The translations under genes and the position numbers were made by a program. The notes below the pieces were generated by a model. That model was not told the origin of the DNA, searched no databases, and saw only the letters and a program-made list of their open reading frames with translations. A stretch of 24,409 bases of DNA from Rhodospirillales bacterium. Lineage in GTDB: Bacteria > Pseudomonadota > Alphaproteobacteria > Rhodospirillales_A > JACZKS01. Position 1 is the stretch's first letter, and every line of letters starts with the position of its first letter. Shown in pieces: positions 7,628 through 16,364 of this stretch. Location: assembly GCA_018648445.1 (NCBI GenBank), contig JABGRG010000054.1, forward strand, positions 1 to 24,409, read 5' to 3'.

Positions 7628-9067
7628 CTATTCAGCGCTCGGCAAAGATAGAGGCGCGATTTCGTCGACGCTCCGCTTCTCTGGATCGCGTCGGGGGACG
7701 GCTGCAGCCTCGCGCTGCTGCGCTTCTTCCAGCCGAATCGCTGACACCTCGCGATCCAGGGTCAGGACCCGTCCCGACTCCACGACCTGCAAGCCGTCGA
7801 CATAGACATCCCGTATGGCGCGTTCCGCCGCCGAATAGATCAAGCTCCTGAGAGGATCCCGCAGCGGCCGCATGGCGGGATGTTCGAGGCCGACCAGCAC
7901 GACGTCGGCCTTGCAGCCGACCGCGAGGCGCCCAAGGTCGTCCCGACCTAGCGCCCGAGCACCACCGTTGGTCGCGCAGGTGAAGATGTCCGCCGTATTC
8001 ATGCAATGGCGGGTGGCCGAGGCAACGCGAGCCAGGATCTCCGCCCACCGCATTTCCTCGATCAGGTTGTGGGGGTGTGTGTCCGTTCCCATTCCGATAT
8101 TGATGCCGGCTCTCAGATAGCGCCCCAGATCGTGCATGATCCTGCCATCGCGGGCGAAAACGTTGGGCGCGTGCGCGACCGACGTGCCGGTCTCGGCGAG
8201 CAACCGCAGGTCATCGCGCGACGGCCACATCATCCATGGATGCTCGTCGGTGAAGACCGCATGACCGACGACCGTGCGGTTTGACAGGAGACCGATCCGA
8301 TGGAGCCATGCAATCGAGGTCATGTCATGGCGGCGGGTCATACCGTTGAACTCGGCATAGCTCTGCGCTGCGTGGATATGGAGGGGTCTCTTGGTATCCT
8401 TGGCTAGGGCAACGCTTTCGCGCAGGAGTTCTTCGGTGCAGGTATCGACTTGGGCCGGGGATACCATCGAGGTGAGTCGCTCGCACGGATGGCGATCGGC
8501 CTCGTCCATCACTGTTATGGCCTCCGCGAAGGCCGCCTTTCCGCCGTCGGCGGACCATTCGTATTGCGTTTCCTGGCCGGTATCGGTGTACCACCGGGCC
8601 GACCGGAACAATGGTGCGACGCACGCCCGGATGCCGCTTTGCGCAAGCAGGTCGATCCATCCCGGATAGGCGTGTGAGAGGTCGACGATTGTGGTGACCC
8701 CGCCTGCGAGCAACTCAGCCAACGTAAACACCGCGCATGCAAGCTGGGACTCGTCGTCCGGCTCGAAGGATTGGCGAAAGAGATTCCGGCCGCTATAGAA
8801 GAGCCTCGGGTTGCCGTACTCCTCCGTATAGCCTCGAAAGATGGCTTGCGCGGAGGGATGACAATGGATGTTGATCAAGCCTGGCATGACCATCAGGTTC
8901 GCCCCGTCGACCTCTTGGTCGACCGCCCCGCTATAGTGTCCGCCCACGTGAACGATCACAGAGTCGGAAAAGGCGAGGTCGCCGTCTCGCATGTAGACGT
9001 GTCGGCCGGCATGATCGTCCCAGCCTACCAGCCAGCTTGCCTTTCGAATGCAGGTCGTCGATGCCAT
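7628..9067 (-). CDS. Amidohydrolase-superfamily metal hydrolase, TRAP-linked paralogue
   Basis: 479 residues from the ATG at 9067, chosen because the paralogue at 21663 aligns from the same point (TTCIRKA-WLV) and a purine-rich GAGAGAGAA lies upstream; an earlier in-frame start at 9094 is less likely. Metal ligands are H68/H70 (PGLINIHCHPS), H232 (LHIHAAQ), H269 (VVGHAVFTDEHPW) and D329 (GMGTDTHPHN). This fits cytosine/guanine deaminase- or AtzA-type enzymes acting on C-N bonds. It is the last gene of the dctP-dctQ-dctM operon, 55 bp after dctM, so the imported TRAP substrate is probably what it cleaves. Hand alignment with the paralogue gives about 76% identity over residues 1-240 without gaps. 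Confidence 0.9.
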   Translation of the reverse strand: MASTTCIRKASWLVGWDDHAGRHVYMRDGDLAFSDSVIVHVGGHYSGAVDQEVDGANLMVMPGLINIHCHPSAQAIFRGYTEEYGNPRLFYSGRNLFRQSFEPDDESQLACAVFTLAELLAGGVTTIVDLSHAYPGWIDLLAQSGIRACVAPLFRSARWYTDTGQETQYEWSADGGKAAFAEAITVMDEADRHPCERLTSMVSPAQVDTCTEELLRESVALAKDTKRPLHIHAAQSYAEFNGMTRRHDMTSIAWLHRIGLLSNRTVVGHAVFTDEHPWMMWPSRDDLRLLAETGTSVAHAPNVFARDGRIMHDLGRYLRAGINIGMGTDTHPHNLIEEMRWAEILARVASATRHCMNTADIFTCATNGGARALGRDDLGRLAVGCKADVVLVGLEHPAMRPLRDPLRSLIYSAAERAIRDVYVDGLQVVESGRVLTLDREVSAIRLEEAQQREAAAVPRRDPEKRSVDEIAPLSLPSAE

Positions 9068-9122
9068 TTGGTTCTCTCTCTGTCGCAGATGCAAAGAACC
9101 ACCCCCGACCCCGCCGGAAATT

Positions 9123-10436
9123 TCAGGATAGGGATGTGAACATTTTATCCGGGAGCCAGGTCGAGATTTCCGGGAACGCGATCAAGAGCGCGACGGTAAC
9201 GAGGATCATCGCAAGAAACGGCAGGATACCAATGACAACGTCGAGAAGCGGACCGTGCCCACGTACCCCTTGCACGACATAGAGATTGATGCCGACGGGC
9301 GGCGTGATGAGGGCCATCTCCATCATCAGCACCAGAAAGACGCCGAACCACACGGGATCGATTCCGACCGCCAGGATGATCGGGAACAACACCGGAATCG
9401 TCGCGAACAGCATCGACAACGTTTCCAGAAAACACCCCAAGATCACGTAGAAGACGACGATCGCCCAAATCGTTTGCGCCGGTGATATCTCCAAGCGCGT
9501 GAACAGGTCCGTCATCGATTGGGCGACCCCAAGCAGCCCCAGGATAAACGTCAAGTAAGATGCCCCCACGAAGATGAGGATCATCATGGCAGAGGAGCGA
9601 ATGGTCGAGACAAACGCTTGGTGCAGCATATTCACCGACAACTGTCTATAAAAGTACGCGATAATCAACGTGAAGAGAACACCAAGAGCTGCGGACTCGG
9701 TGGGGGTCGCCCAACCGAAGTAAATCCCGCCCATGACGAGAACGAAAATGACGATGGCCGGCAGCAGATGAACCAGGGCCGCGAACCGGACGCGAAGTGG
9801 CGGAAGTTCTACCTTGCGACCGGTGATCGACGGTTTGATGAGGGCGATGATAATGATCACCAGCATGAAGAGGCCTGCCATCAGGATTCCGGGGACGACC
9901 CCAGCCAGAAAGAGTCGGCCGATGGAGGTTTCGGTCAGCGCCCCGTAAATGATCAGGTTGATGCTCGGGGGGATTAGGATCCCCAAAGTTGAGCCGCCGG
10001 CAATCGAACCGAGGACCATCCGCTCGTTGTATTGTCTCGCTCGGAAAGCCGGCAGCGCCACCGTCCCAATGGTGGCGGCGGTCGCGACCGACGACCCGGA
10101 AACGGCAGCGAACATGGCACTGGCGCCGATGTTCGTGTGCAGGAGCCCGCCGGGTAGGGGGCTTAGCCAGTACGAGAGGGAGGTATACATGCGCTCGGTC
10201 ACGCCGCTGCGCAGAAGGATCTCTCCAAGCAGAATATAGAGGGGAATGGCAACGAGGATGAAGTTGTCGAGCGTTCCCCACATGAGATTGCCGAAGTCGA
10301 GCAGAGTCGGGAGCCCGGCGTAGATGACGGATCCCAGGAATCCGGCCATGAACATCGCGACTGCGACCGGTATGCCCAGAAACATTAGCCCCAGCATGAG
10401 CAGGAATCCGACGACCAGGGGAAGGAAACCGATCAT
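9123..10436 (-). CDS. dctM: TRAP transporter large permease DctM
   Basis: 437 residues from the ATG at 10436, which overlaps the dctQ stop as ATGA; upstream in-frame codons lie inside dctQ and are not used. It is a multi-spanning membrane protein of about 12 hydrophobic segments, with the family landmarks AIPLYILLGEILLRSGVTER, AAVSGSSVATAATIGTVALP, GGSTLGILIPPSINLIIYG, WATPTESAALG and ALITPPVGINLYVVQG. It forms the sodium-driven transport channel with DctQ. The length is normal for the family. Substrates of TRAP systems are usually organic acids, so a carboxylate-bearing compound is expected. Confidence 0.95.
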   Translation of the reverse strand: MIGFLPLVVGFLLMLGLMFLGIPVAVAMFMAGFLGSVIYAGLPTLLDFGNLMWGTLDNFILVAIPLYILLGEILLRSGVTERMYTSLSYWLSPLPGGLLHTNIGASAMFAAVSGSSVATAATIGTVALPAFRARQYNERMVLGSIAGGSTLGILIPPSINLIIYGALTETSIGRLFLAGVVPGILMAGLFMLVIIIIALIKPSITGRKVELPPLRVRFAALVHLLPAIVIFVLVMGGIYFGWATPTESAALGVLFTLIIAYFYRQLSVNMLHQAFVSTIRSSAMMILIFVGASYLTFILGLLGVAQSMTDLFTRLEISPAQTIWAIVVFYVILGCFLETLSMLFATIPVLFPIILAVGIDPVWFGVFLVLMMEMALITPPVGINLYVVQGVRGHGPLLDVVIGILPFLAMILVTVALLIAFPEISTWLPDKMFTSLS

Positions 10437-10996
10437 ACCGAAGTCTCCTTGCTCTCCTGATCTCCCGTCACCAGTCCAAATCGCCGGTTGACCGCCTCGG
10501 GCTCCCGCACCAGCAGATAGACCGCCGAGATCGCCAAACTCACCGACGTCACCGCGAACACGATGAGTCCGATGAGCCAGAGCGACTGGGGAATCCATAG
10601 GGGCGTCTGCAATGGCGAATTTGCGATACTGCCGTATTCGAGCGTTTCCATTAACGCGGCGCTGGCCCGCCAAGCCATAAACACTGCGAAGGCGGCCATC
10701 GAAATAATGGAGAGAACATTCAAGACCCGCTGCGCGCCCTCGGGCATCCGCGAGAGGAAAATATCGATCCGAGTGTGAGCGCGTCTCAACAACGCATAGG
10801 AGAAGCCGATCACCCCCGTGATGGCAAAGATATAGCCGCCGATCTCATCGGCGCCTTGCATGGAGAAGCCAAACACCTTGCGCGCCAAGACCTCGAATCC
10901 GACGAGGATCGAGAGGAAAAGGAGGAGATAGCCGCAAATGAGGGTACTGAAACGAACCCCTTCCTCCAACGACCTGATAAGCCTATGTTCCATCAT
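10433..10996 (-). CDS. dctQ: TRAP transporter small permease DctQ
   Basis: 187 residues with four hydrophobic segments: a first near 17-35, a second near 48-70 containing GYIFAITGVIGFSYALLRR, then two more near 90-110 and 137-160. The HTRIDIFLSRMP stretch after the second span is typical of DctQ. It partners DctM in the inner membrane. The first of two adjacent ATGs (10996) is taken, with TAGGAA about 6 bp before it. It follows dctP by 80 bp containing a hairpin and is translationally coupled to dctM. Confidence 0.92.
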   Translation of the reverse strand: MMEHRLIRSLEEGVRFSTLICGYLLLFLSILVGFEVLARKVFGFSMQGADEIGGYIFAITGVIGFSYALLRRAHTRIDIFLSRMPEGAQRVLNVLSIISMAAFAVFMAWRASAALMETLEYGSIANSPLQTPLWIPQSLWLIGLIVFAVTSVSLAISAVYLLVREPEAVNRRFGLVTGDQESKETSV

Positions 10997-11025
10997 GGAA
11001 ATTCCTAAGAACCGTGATCGACGGT

Positions 11026-11061
11026 CGAGGAATGCCCGTCCTCAGAGACGGACATTCCTCG
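11026..11061 (-). terminator. Stem-loop between dctP and dctQ (attenuator or RNA-processing hairpin)
   Basis: Arms at 11026-11040 and 11047-11061 pair over 15 bp with one mismatch, around a 6-nt loop. No T-run follows in the direction of transcription. It is therefore more likely to stabilise the abundant dctP message or lower downstream expression than to terminate fully. Hairpins in this position are common in operons led by a binding-protein gene. Confidence 0.65.
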
Positions 11062-11076
11062 GGGTCATTTATCTAA

Positions 11077-12126
11077 TCACTTGATTTGGAATCCGCGGGC
11101 TTTACCCACCGTCTCGTTCCAGATCTTCGAGCACTCCGGATAGATGCTGTTGCACTTCTTCGCCCACGTTGGCAGAACGACAGCGTTCACCGCTTCCTTG
11201 ACCTTCGCTTTGTCGGCGTCCGAAACCTCGACGAGAGTCATATTGAACTTGGCGTGCTTCGTTCCGCAGGGTTCGCGGCCCGTATTGCAATTGATCGCAT
11301 CCCCATTGAGCGAGATTGCCGCATCCCAGAGTTGGTCCTCGAACTTGAGAAACTCCTCCTCGAGAATGGCTTTCTCGGCATCCGAAAACTCGTTCCATTT
11401 TTTTAAGTTTATGACGTGTCCCTGAACGGATCCCGCGACCGAGACCGGGAGCTGATGGGTGGTGACCTCCGGCCACTTGCCGCCGTTCCCAGAGGTCGGG
11501 GAGGTCACGCCACAGCTGGCGACCCCACGCTGGAGGGCCGGGTAGACTTCAGCGAACTGAAGCGTAACTGGGGTCGCACCCAGGTATTTGAGCAGCTCCG
11601 ACATCGAGGGCGTGAAGCTACGGACTTTGAGCCCCTTGAGGTCGCCCAAATTCTTGATTGGATGGTTGCAGTAAAAGACCTGAGTCCCGAAAGGCCAGAG
11701 CGCCAGGGCTTTCGAGCCGAATTTGGCGGCCAGACGCTCGTTGAAGACGTCCCGGTAAGCATTCACGGCAACCCGTAGGTCATCCATATTGGTCGATACA
11801 CCGATAAGGTCCAGGCCCTCGAAGAACGCATCGTCCCGCGACGCATGCCCAATCTGAATAGACATGAGATCGAAGGTCTGTGACTTTACGAGCCGAAATC
11901 CGTCCGCTGATTTCACCTTCAAGACGTCCCTGTTGAGATGATCGATCTTGATGTCGAGCTTGGGGTTCGCCTCGAGACGCTTGACTAACGCGTCTTCCAT
12001 GGGTGCTTTTGGATCAGTCGGCCCAAATTGCCCGACGAATCTTAATTTTGTCTCGGCGGCGGCATAGCCGGCAGACAACAGAACTCCGGCGATCGCCGCA
12101 GCACCGATTGATTTTAATGATGTCAT
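11077..12126 (-). CDS. dctP: TRAP transporter substrate-binding protein DctP
   Basis: 349 residues from the ATG at 12126, which has an AGGAG site 9 bp upstream. The protein then starts with a clean Sec signal peptide, MTSLKSIGAAAIAGVLLSAG, followed by YAAA and likely cleavage before ETKLRF. An upstream in-frame start at 12213 would bury the signal and is rejected. Motifs of the DctP fold include NLGDLKGLKVRSF and FAEVYPALQRGVASCGVTSP. Cysteines in the C-terminal third (NCNTGREPC and KKCNSIYPEC) could form disulfides in the periplasm. It delivers substrate to DctQM encoded just downstream. Confidence 0.93.
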   Translation of the reverse strand: MTSLKSIGAAAIAGVLLSAGYAAAETKLRFVGQFGPTDPKAPMEDALVKRLEANPKLDIKIDHLNRDVLKVKSADGFRLVKSQTFDLMSIQIGHASRDDAFFEGLDLIGVSTNMDDLRVAVNAYRDVFNERLAAKFGSKALALWPFGTQVFYCNHPIKNLGDLKGLKVRSFTPSMSELLKYLGATPVTLQFAEVYPALQRGVASCGVTSPTSGNGGKWPEVTTHQLPVSVAGSVQGHVINLKKWNEFSDAEKAILEEEFLKFEDQLWDAAISLNGDAINCNTGREPCGTKHAKFNMTLVEVSDADKAKVKEAVNAVVLPTWAKKCNSIYPECSKIWNETVGKARGFQIK

Positions 12127-12403
12127 TGCTGAAATCTCCTCTCCCTTTGGCGCAACAGAATGATTACTGCCGACGACGGTCACGCCCACCCGACGCTGGC
12201 CCCGAACTTCCATTGAGATCGCCGATCTTTGATGTCACTCTTCAATTGAGTTCTGTGCTCACCAATTAAACCGGCGATTCTGTTTTCCTCGACCTTGATA
12301 CGTGTAACATGAAGCGCGTGCAATATAATTTATGTACTATTATTACGTAATAGTCTATCGTTTTATATTAAAAGAACTCAATACGGCATTTTATCTATCC
12401 GAT
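12127..12403 (-). promoter_or_regulatory. dctP upstream region with palindromes
   Basis: No gene is seen in this stretch. Close to dctP is a perfect 13-bp palindrome, AGATCG-C-CGATCT, at 12216-12228, and TCAATTGA at 12242-12249. Further upstream, in an AT-rich block, is ACTATTA-TTACG-TAATAGT at 12336-12354, whose centre also contains the self-complementary TTACGTAA. These are candidate operator sites for control of the TRAP operon, but no regulator gene sits beside them. No consensus -35/-10 pair stands out. Confidence 0.35.
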
Positions 12404-12544
12404 TCAACCGAGAGACTGAGCCAATTCCGCGGTGGCCTTTCCGAGAAAACGGGCAATCACACGGCATCCTTGGACAAGCTTAAACCGGGTCCTCGTTGTG
12501 CCGGTGCAGATCCACAGAATGTTCGGTCTGTCATTGCTGGTCAT
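12404..12544 (-). pseudogene. Truncated sulfatase N-terminus
   Basis: This short frame starts at an ATG that overlaps the last codons of the HAD gene, as expected for a coupled downstream gene. It begins MTSNDRPNILWICT, the hallmark start of type I sulfatases and related alkaline-phosphatase-superfamily enzymes. After these residues the sequence no longer resembles a sulfatase, lacks the C/S-x-P-x-R modification motif, and stops after 46 codons. It is probably the stump of a lost fifth gene of the deoR operon. The match is short, so chance is possible. Confidence 0.45.
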
Positions 12545-13211
12545 GAAAATCTCGCGATATGTCTCGATGCGCCACAGATGTCCCGCCAATATAGTCGATG
12601 ACTTCCGCCAAGCCTTCGATAGTCCGATCAGCCGTCGGAAGGCTTGTCCTCCCGTGGGAAATCCCTAAAGCCACAAGTCCGGCAGCCTTGGCGCTCTGGA
12701 TGCCCGAGAGACTGTCCTCCACGGTAATAATTTCGTTTGGCAAAAGGTCGAGTTTTTCCGTCGCCATGAGGTAGGGAATAGGACTTGGTTTTCCGACGGG
12801 GACATCATCGAGGCTGAGTGAAAATGCCATGAACTCGGCGACTCCTGCAGCCCGCAGATTGACATCTACGATCGGCCGGTGAGAATTGGATACCGCGATC
12901 TGGTCAATACCCTGTCGCGACAGTTCGGCGACGACCTCCTTGGCCTGCGGCATCGGGATGAGCCTATCCGCCTCGGCCAGGTAATTCCCGTTCAACTCGT
13001 CGATCCACGCCTGCATCGACAGGATAGGCGCGAAGCGGTCCTTGAGCGCCCCCCAAACACCATCAAGGGTGACGCCGACAAACTCTTCATCCGGCAGATC
13101 GGAAATATCCACGCCGTGACTTGCACAGGTGGCCAGCAAGGCACGCAAATGAAGCGGTTCACTGTCGACAAGGGTGCCGTCGATGTCCCATGCCACCGCG
13201 CGGAAGCTCAT
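12531..13211 (-). CDS. HAD-superfamily phosphatase/phosphomutase (beta-phosphoglucomutase-like)
   Basis: 226 residues, HAD subfamily IA. Motif I is WDIDGTLVDSEPLHLRAL (nucleophile D9, D11), motif II is the Ser in IAVSNSHRP, motif III is the Lys in GKPSPIPYL, and motif IV is TVEDSLSGIQSAKAAG. The small helical cap between motifs I and II resembles beta-phosphoglucomutase and sugar-phosphate phosphatases. It probably dephosphorylates or isomerises the product of the upstream kinase. Its ATG overlaps the kinase stop as ATGA, and its own end overlaps the start of a sulfatase stump. Confidence 0.88.
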   Translation of the reverse strand: MSFRAVAWDIDGTLVDSEPLHLRALLATCASHGVDISDLPDEEFVGVTLDGVWGALKDRFAPILSMQAWIDELNGNYLAEADRLIPMPQAKEVVAELSRQGIDQIAVSNSHRPIVDVNLRAAGVAEFMAFSLSLDDVPVGKPSPIPYLMATEKLDLLPNEIITVEDSLSGIQSAKAAGLVALGISHGRTSLPTADRTIEGLAEVIDYIGGTSVAHRDISRDFHDQQ

Positions 13212-14719
13212 GAAAAATATCCTCTTTGCACTGCAGAAAGAGCCTCGTAACTGCCCCGATATGCTTTGAATCCATCGTCGTACAATTCGGCGTTGGCGGG
13301 GTTGGGTTCAACCCTGTCGCCGTACTGGACGAAGTTGGTCACCCCTTCCCAGTCTTCCGTCATGCCGGTTCCCAGCGCAGCCATCCAGGCCGCGCCGAGA
13401 CAGGATCCGGGATGCCCCTCCAACAGTTGCAAAGGTTGCTGGAGAATATCGGCGCAAATCTGCATCCATAAACGCGAGTTCGAACCGCCATCGGACGCCA
13501 GAAAGCGCGTCGTGGGATGGCCCATGTCGTTGAATACCTCGATGTGGTGGCGGAAGGCGTAACCGAAAGCTTCCAGCAGCGCTCGCCAAAGATGGCGCAG
13601 ATCGTGGTTCAGGCTCAGGCCCTGGATCACGCCGCGCGCGTCGGGATCGTGGATCGGGGTCTTTTCGCCCAGGAAATAAGGAATGATCCGAACACCGTCA
13701 GCTCCAGCCGGCGTTTGTTCTGCGATCCGGTCCAAGTGTTGATGAAGGCTGAGGCCTTCCGCTTGAGCAGCATCGCGCTCACCGACCGCAAGAGTGTCGA
13801 CGAACCAGTTCAACGCCGATCCGCCGCTGGCCATGCAGCCATTGGGCATGAACAGGCCGGGGATCAGGTGATGGTCGAGAAACATGCGCGGGTCCGGCAC
13901 AGCCTTTTGAGTGGCGATGAGGATATCGGTCGAGCCTCCGAATTTGAGCAAGACATCACCAGGGTTGGTGATGCCGGCCGCAAAGCCCGAGGCAATGTGG
14001 TCGGCCGCACCGCCGACCACCGGAATGCCGTGCGGCAAACCGGTTGCCGTTGCGGCATCGGCGGATACCGTCCCCAACACTTCGTGGGATCCGACCTTGC
14101 GCGGGATGGCATCGCGCGAGATATGGGCTAACGCGATCAACTCGTCGGACAGTTCAAGGCTAGACAGATCGACGAAACCGGCCTCCAATGCCCAGTTCTG
14201 TTCCACCGCCCGTTCATCGCTCAGGCGCCAGTTGATGTAGTCGTAGGAACCGAACACCGTATCGATTCGAGCGAACACGTCGGGTTCGTTTTTTTCGATC
14301 CAACGCAGCTTGGCGGCGACGAGCTGCTGGTTGATTCCGTTGCCGGCCTTTTTTAAAAACTCGGCTTCGGGGATGTCGGCAGCGATCTCCGATACTTCCT
14401 TGCCGCAACGCCCATCGCTCTGTTGGATAGAAGGGCGCAACAATTGGCCCTCTTTGTCCAGTAGCACGACGGCAGGGAGCATGCCGGTGACCCCCACTCC
14501 GCAAATGTCGCTTCCTAGTACACCCGAGGTGGCCAGCAGCTCCGGCACGATTTTGCAGACGTTTTCCCACCACTCGGCCGGGTTTTCCTCCGCCCACCCT
14601 TGCTGCGGCGAGGAAAAAGTCACCGGCCGAGACGCCATCGCCAGAACCTGACCAGAGGGGGAAATCAGGATGCCAATGGTGGAGGTTGTCCCGATATCGA
14701 TTCCGAGCACACACTTCAT
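13208..14719 (-). CDS. FGGY-family carbohydrate kinase (xylulokinase-like)
   Basis: 503 residues from the ATG at 14719; a GTG at 14728 next to the previous stop is an alternative, and AGGTG sits well for the ATG. The N-terminal ATPase-fold phosphate loop is CVLGIDIGTTSTIGILI. The probable catalytic Asp is D240 in VVGGAADHIASGFAAG. The second domain has KFGGSTDILIAT, ASGGSALNWF, and FLASDGGSNSRLWMQI, which binds nucleotide. The family phosphorylates ketoses and polyols; the exact sugar cannot be read from sequence. It lies between the btpA-like and HAD genes with spacings of 9 bp and an ATGA overlap. Confidence 0.92.
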   Translation of the reverse strand: MKCVLGIDIGTTSTIGILISPSGQVLAMASRPVTFSSPQQGWAEENPAEWWENVCKIVPELLATSGVLGSDICGVGVTGMLPAVVLLDKEGQLLRPSIQQSDGRCGKEVSEIAADIPEAEFLKKAGNGINQQLVAAKLRWIEKNEPDVFARIDTVFGSYDYINWRLSDERAVEQNWALEAGFVDLSSLELSDELIALAHISRDAIPRKVGSHEVLGTVSADAATATGLPHGIPVVGGAADHIASGFAAGITNPGDVLLKFGGSTDILIATQKAVPDPRMFLDHHLIPGLFMPNGCMASGGSALNWFVDTLAVGERDAAQAEGLSLHQHLDRIAEQTPAGADGVRIIPYFLGEKTPIHDPDARGVIQGLSLNHDLRHLWRALLEAFGYAFRHHIEVFNDMGHPTTRFLASDGGSNSRLWMQICADILQQPLQLLEGHPGSCLGAAWMAALGTGMTEDWEGVTNFVQYGDRVEPNPANAELYDDGFKAYRGSYEALSAVQRGYFS

Positions 14720-14728
14720 CGAAAGCAC

Positions 14729-15529
14729 CTATCTAATGGAATTGACCACATCCATGAACCGTTTGACCCGGTCGCCGTCAACCAAATTCCAGGTGTCGCC
14801 ATCGATCTTGAAATGGGTGCCGATAACGCAACCCGAGGCCACGGACATGACGTCGCGAACATTGTCGAGGTTGACGCCCGTGTTGGCGAAGACGGGAATT
14901 TCCGTGACCGTCTCGGCGACCTTGCGCAGGTCGGAGGCGTCCGCCGGTTGCCCGGTGATGGGACCGGAAACCAAAATCGCGTCCGCCATTGACGAAAAGA
15001 GCGCGGATTTAGCGCGCAGTTCGATCGGGCGTTGGTCCAGGGTATGGGCGAACTCGGCATTGATGTTGAACAGCATTTTCATATCCTGCCGGCCCAGATT
15101 GCGCCTGAGACGGGACGGCGTCGCGCAATCGGGCGCCCAAATGCCCATGTCGGAGGCGAATACACCCGTGAAGATCTCGCGCACGAACGAAGCGCCGGTC
15201 GCAACGCCGATGGCTACGGTCGCCGTCGGATCCCAGAGAAAATTGACGCCAAAGGGCACCTTGAGGATCGCCTTGGCGGCGGTGACAATCGCCGTCATAG
15301 CAGAGATGCTTTCCGGTGTTGCCTCAAGAAGATAGGGCCGGTCGTTTTCGTTGCCGAACATAATGGTGTCGACGCCCCCGGCCTGCAGTTTTTCGATATC
15401 GCCACAGACGTCATCGACCAGTTTATTCATGCCGCCATTCGAGTCGTATAACGGAGAGCCAGGCATGGCGCCGATGTGAGCCATCGCGATAACGGCCTTC
15501 TTTTTGCTTCCAAGAAAATCGAAAATCAT
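14729..15529 (-). CDS. BtpA/SgcQ-family protein
   Basis: 266 residues from the ATG at 15529, which has AAGGAT 6 bp upstream; a GTG at 15544 overlapping the deoR stop is also in frame. Family signatures are KAVIAMAHIGAMPGSPLYD near the N-terminus, GVDTIMFGNENDRPYL, LKVPFGVNFLWDP, and a late ILVSGPITGQPADASDLRKV followed by PVFANTGVNLDNV. The fold predicted for this family is a TIM barrel. Members occur in cyanobacteria (photosystem I assembly factor BtpA) and in sugar operons (SgcQ), where no reaction is firmly established. Its place between deoR and a sugar kinase suggests an aldolase- or epimerase-like step here. Confidence 0.88.
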   Translation of the reverse strand: MIFDFLGSKKKAVIAMAHIGAMPGSPLYDSNGGMNKLVDDVCGDIEKLQAGGVDTIMFGNENDRPYLLEATPESISAMTAIVTAAKAILKVPFGVNFLWDPTATVAIGVATGASFVREIFTGVFASDMGIWAPDCATPSRLRRNLGRQDMKMLFNINAEFAHTLDQRPIELRAKSALFSSMADAILVSGPITGQPADASDLRKVAETVTEIPVFANTGVNLDNVRDVMSVASGCVIGTHFKIDGDTWNLVDGDRVKRFMDVVNSIR

Positions 15530-15540
15530 CTCAGTATCCT

Positions 15541-16341
15541 TCACTCGTTAACGGCCGGCGCGATCTCCACACGGATGCCTGCAGCCTCCAGGGCTTGGTT
15601 AAGTTTTTCCGGGGGACGTTTGTCGGTGACAAGAACGTCGATTTTTTCCATCCGGGCGACAAGGGCCACGGACATTCGGTCGAATTTGGAGCTGTCGAGC
15701 AGAACGACCGACGTTTGCGAACAGGCGATCAAGGCTTTCTTGATTTCCGTGTCATCGAGCGAGTAGTCGTAAAAACCCTCCGCCGTTACGCCGGACACAC
15801 CCAGAAAAACAAAATCGAAATAGAAATCGTTGAGGTGTTTGATCGCGCGGACGCCGACGATGGAGGGCTCCGTCCCGTTCACCTGACCGCCCGGCACATA
15901 GGTGCTGGCCTCAGACTCTTTGAGATGGCTTGCGATCTTCAGGCTGTTGGTAAAGACGCGCAAGGATATGTCCCGCACCAAGTCGGCGAGCTCGAAAGTC
16001 GTTGTACCAACATCCAGCGCAATGGTCTGGCCAGGAAGCAACATCCGGCTTGCATGTTTGGCGATCGCCATCTTGGCTTCGCGGTAACGGCCGGCGCGCT
16101 GGCCCACAGGCGGTTCCACGAGGTCGACATCCAGGCTTCCCAAACGTTCCGTCGAAATGGCGCCGCCATGGGTTCGGGTCAGCTGATTGTTCTCGGCCAG
16201 CGAGTCCAAGTCTCGACGGAGGGTCATTTCCGAGACGGCGAGAGTCTTCGCCATATCGGGGACAGTCACGAAGCCATCGCTCTGAACGGCCCTGAGAATA
16301 AGCTCGTGTCTTTGTGCGGCGGGTAATTTGGTTTCTGTCAT
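15541..16341 (-). CDS. DeoR/GlpR-family transcriptional regulator
   Basis: 266 residues from the ATG at 16341; GTG at 16350 is possible. The N-terminal winged helix-turn-helix is clear: RHELILRAVQSDGFVTV, MAKTLAVSEMTLRRDLDSL, and LTRTHGGAI (about 10-65). The C-terminal DeoR sensor domain has TIALDVGTTTFELADLV, VFTNSLKIASHL, VFLGVSGVTAEGFYDY and VVLLDSSKFDRM. This domain usually binds a phosphorylated sugar intermediate, which fits the kinase two genes downstream. It probably represses its own operon and the divergent SDR-ABC operon from the 130-bp region between them. The stop overlaps the possible GTG of btpA. Confidence 0.93.
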   Translation of the reverse strand: MTETKLPAAQRHELILRAVQSDGFVTVPDMAKTLAVSEMTLRRDLDSLAENNQLTRTHGGAISTERLGSLDVDLVEPPVGQRAGRYREAKMAIAKHASRMLLPGQTIALDVGTTTFELADLVRDISLRVFTNSLKIASHLKESEASTYVPGGQVNGTEPSIVGVRAIKHLNDFYFDFVFLGVSGVTAEGFYDYSLDDTEIKKALIACSQTSVVLLDSSKFDRMSVALVARMEKIDVLVTDKRPPEKLNQALEAAGIRVEIAPAVNE

Positions 16342-16364
16342 GCGAGCCACTGACGCCAGCTAGG

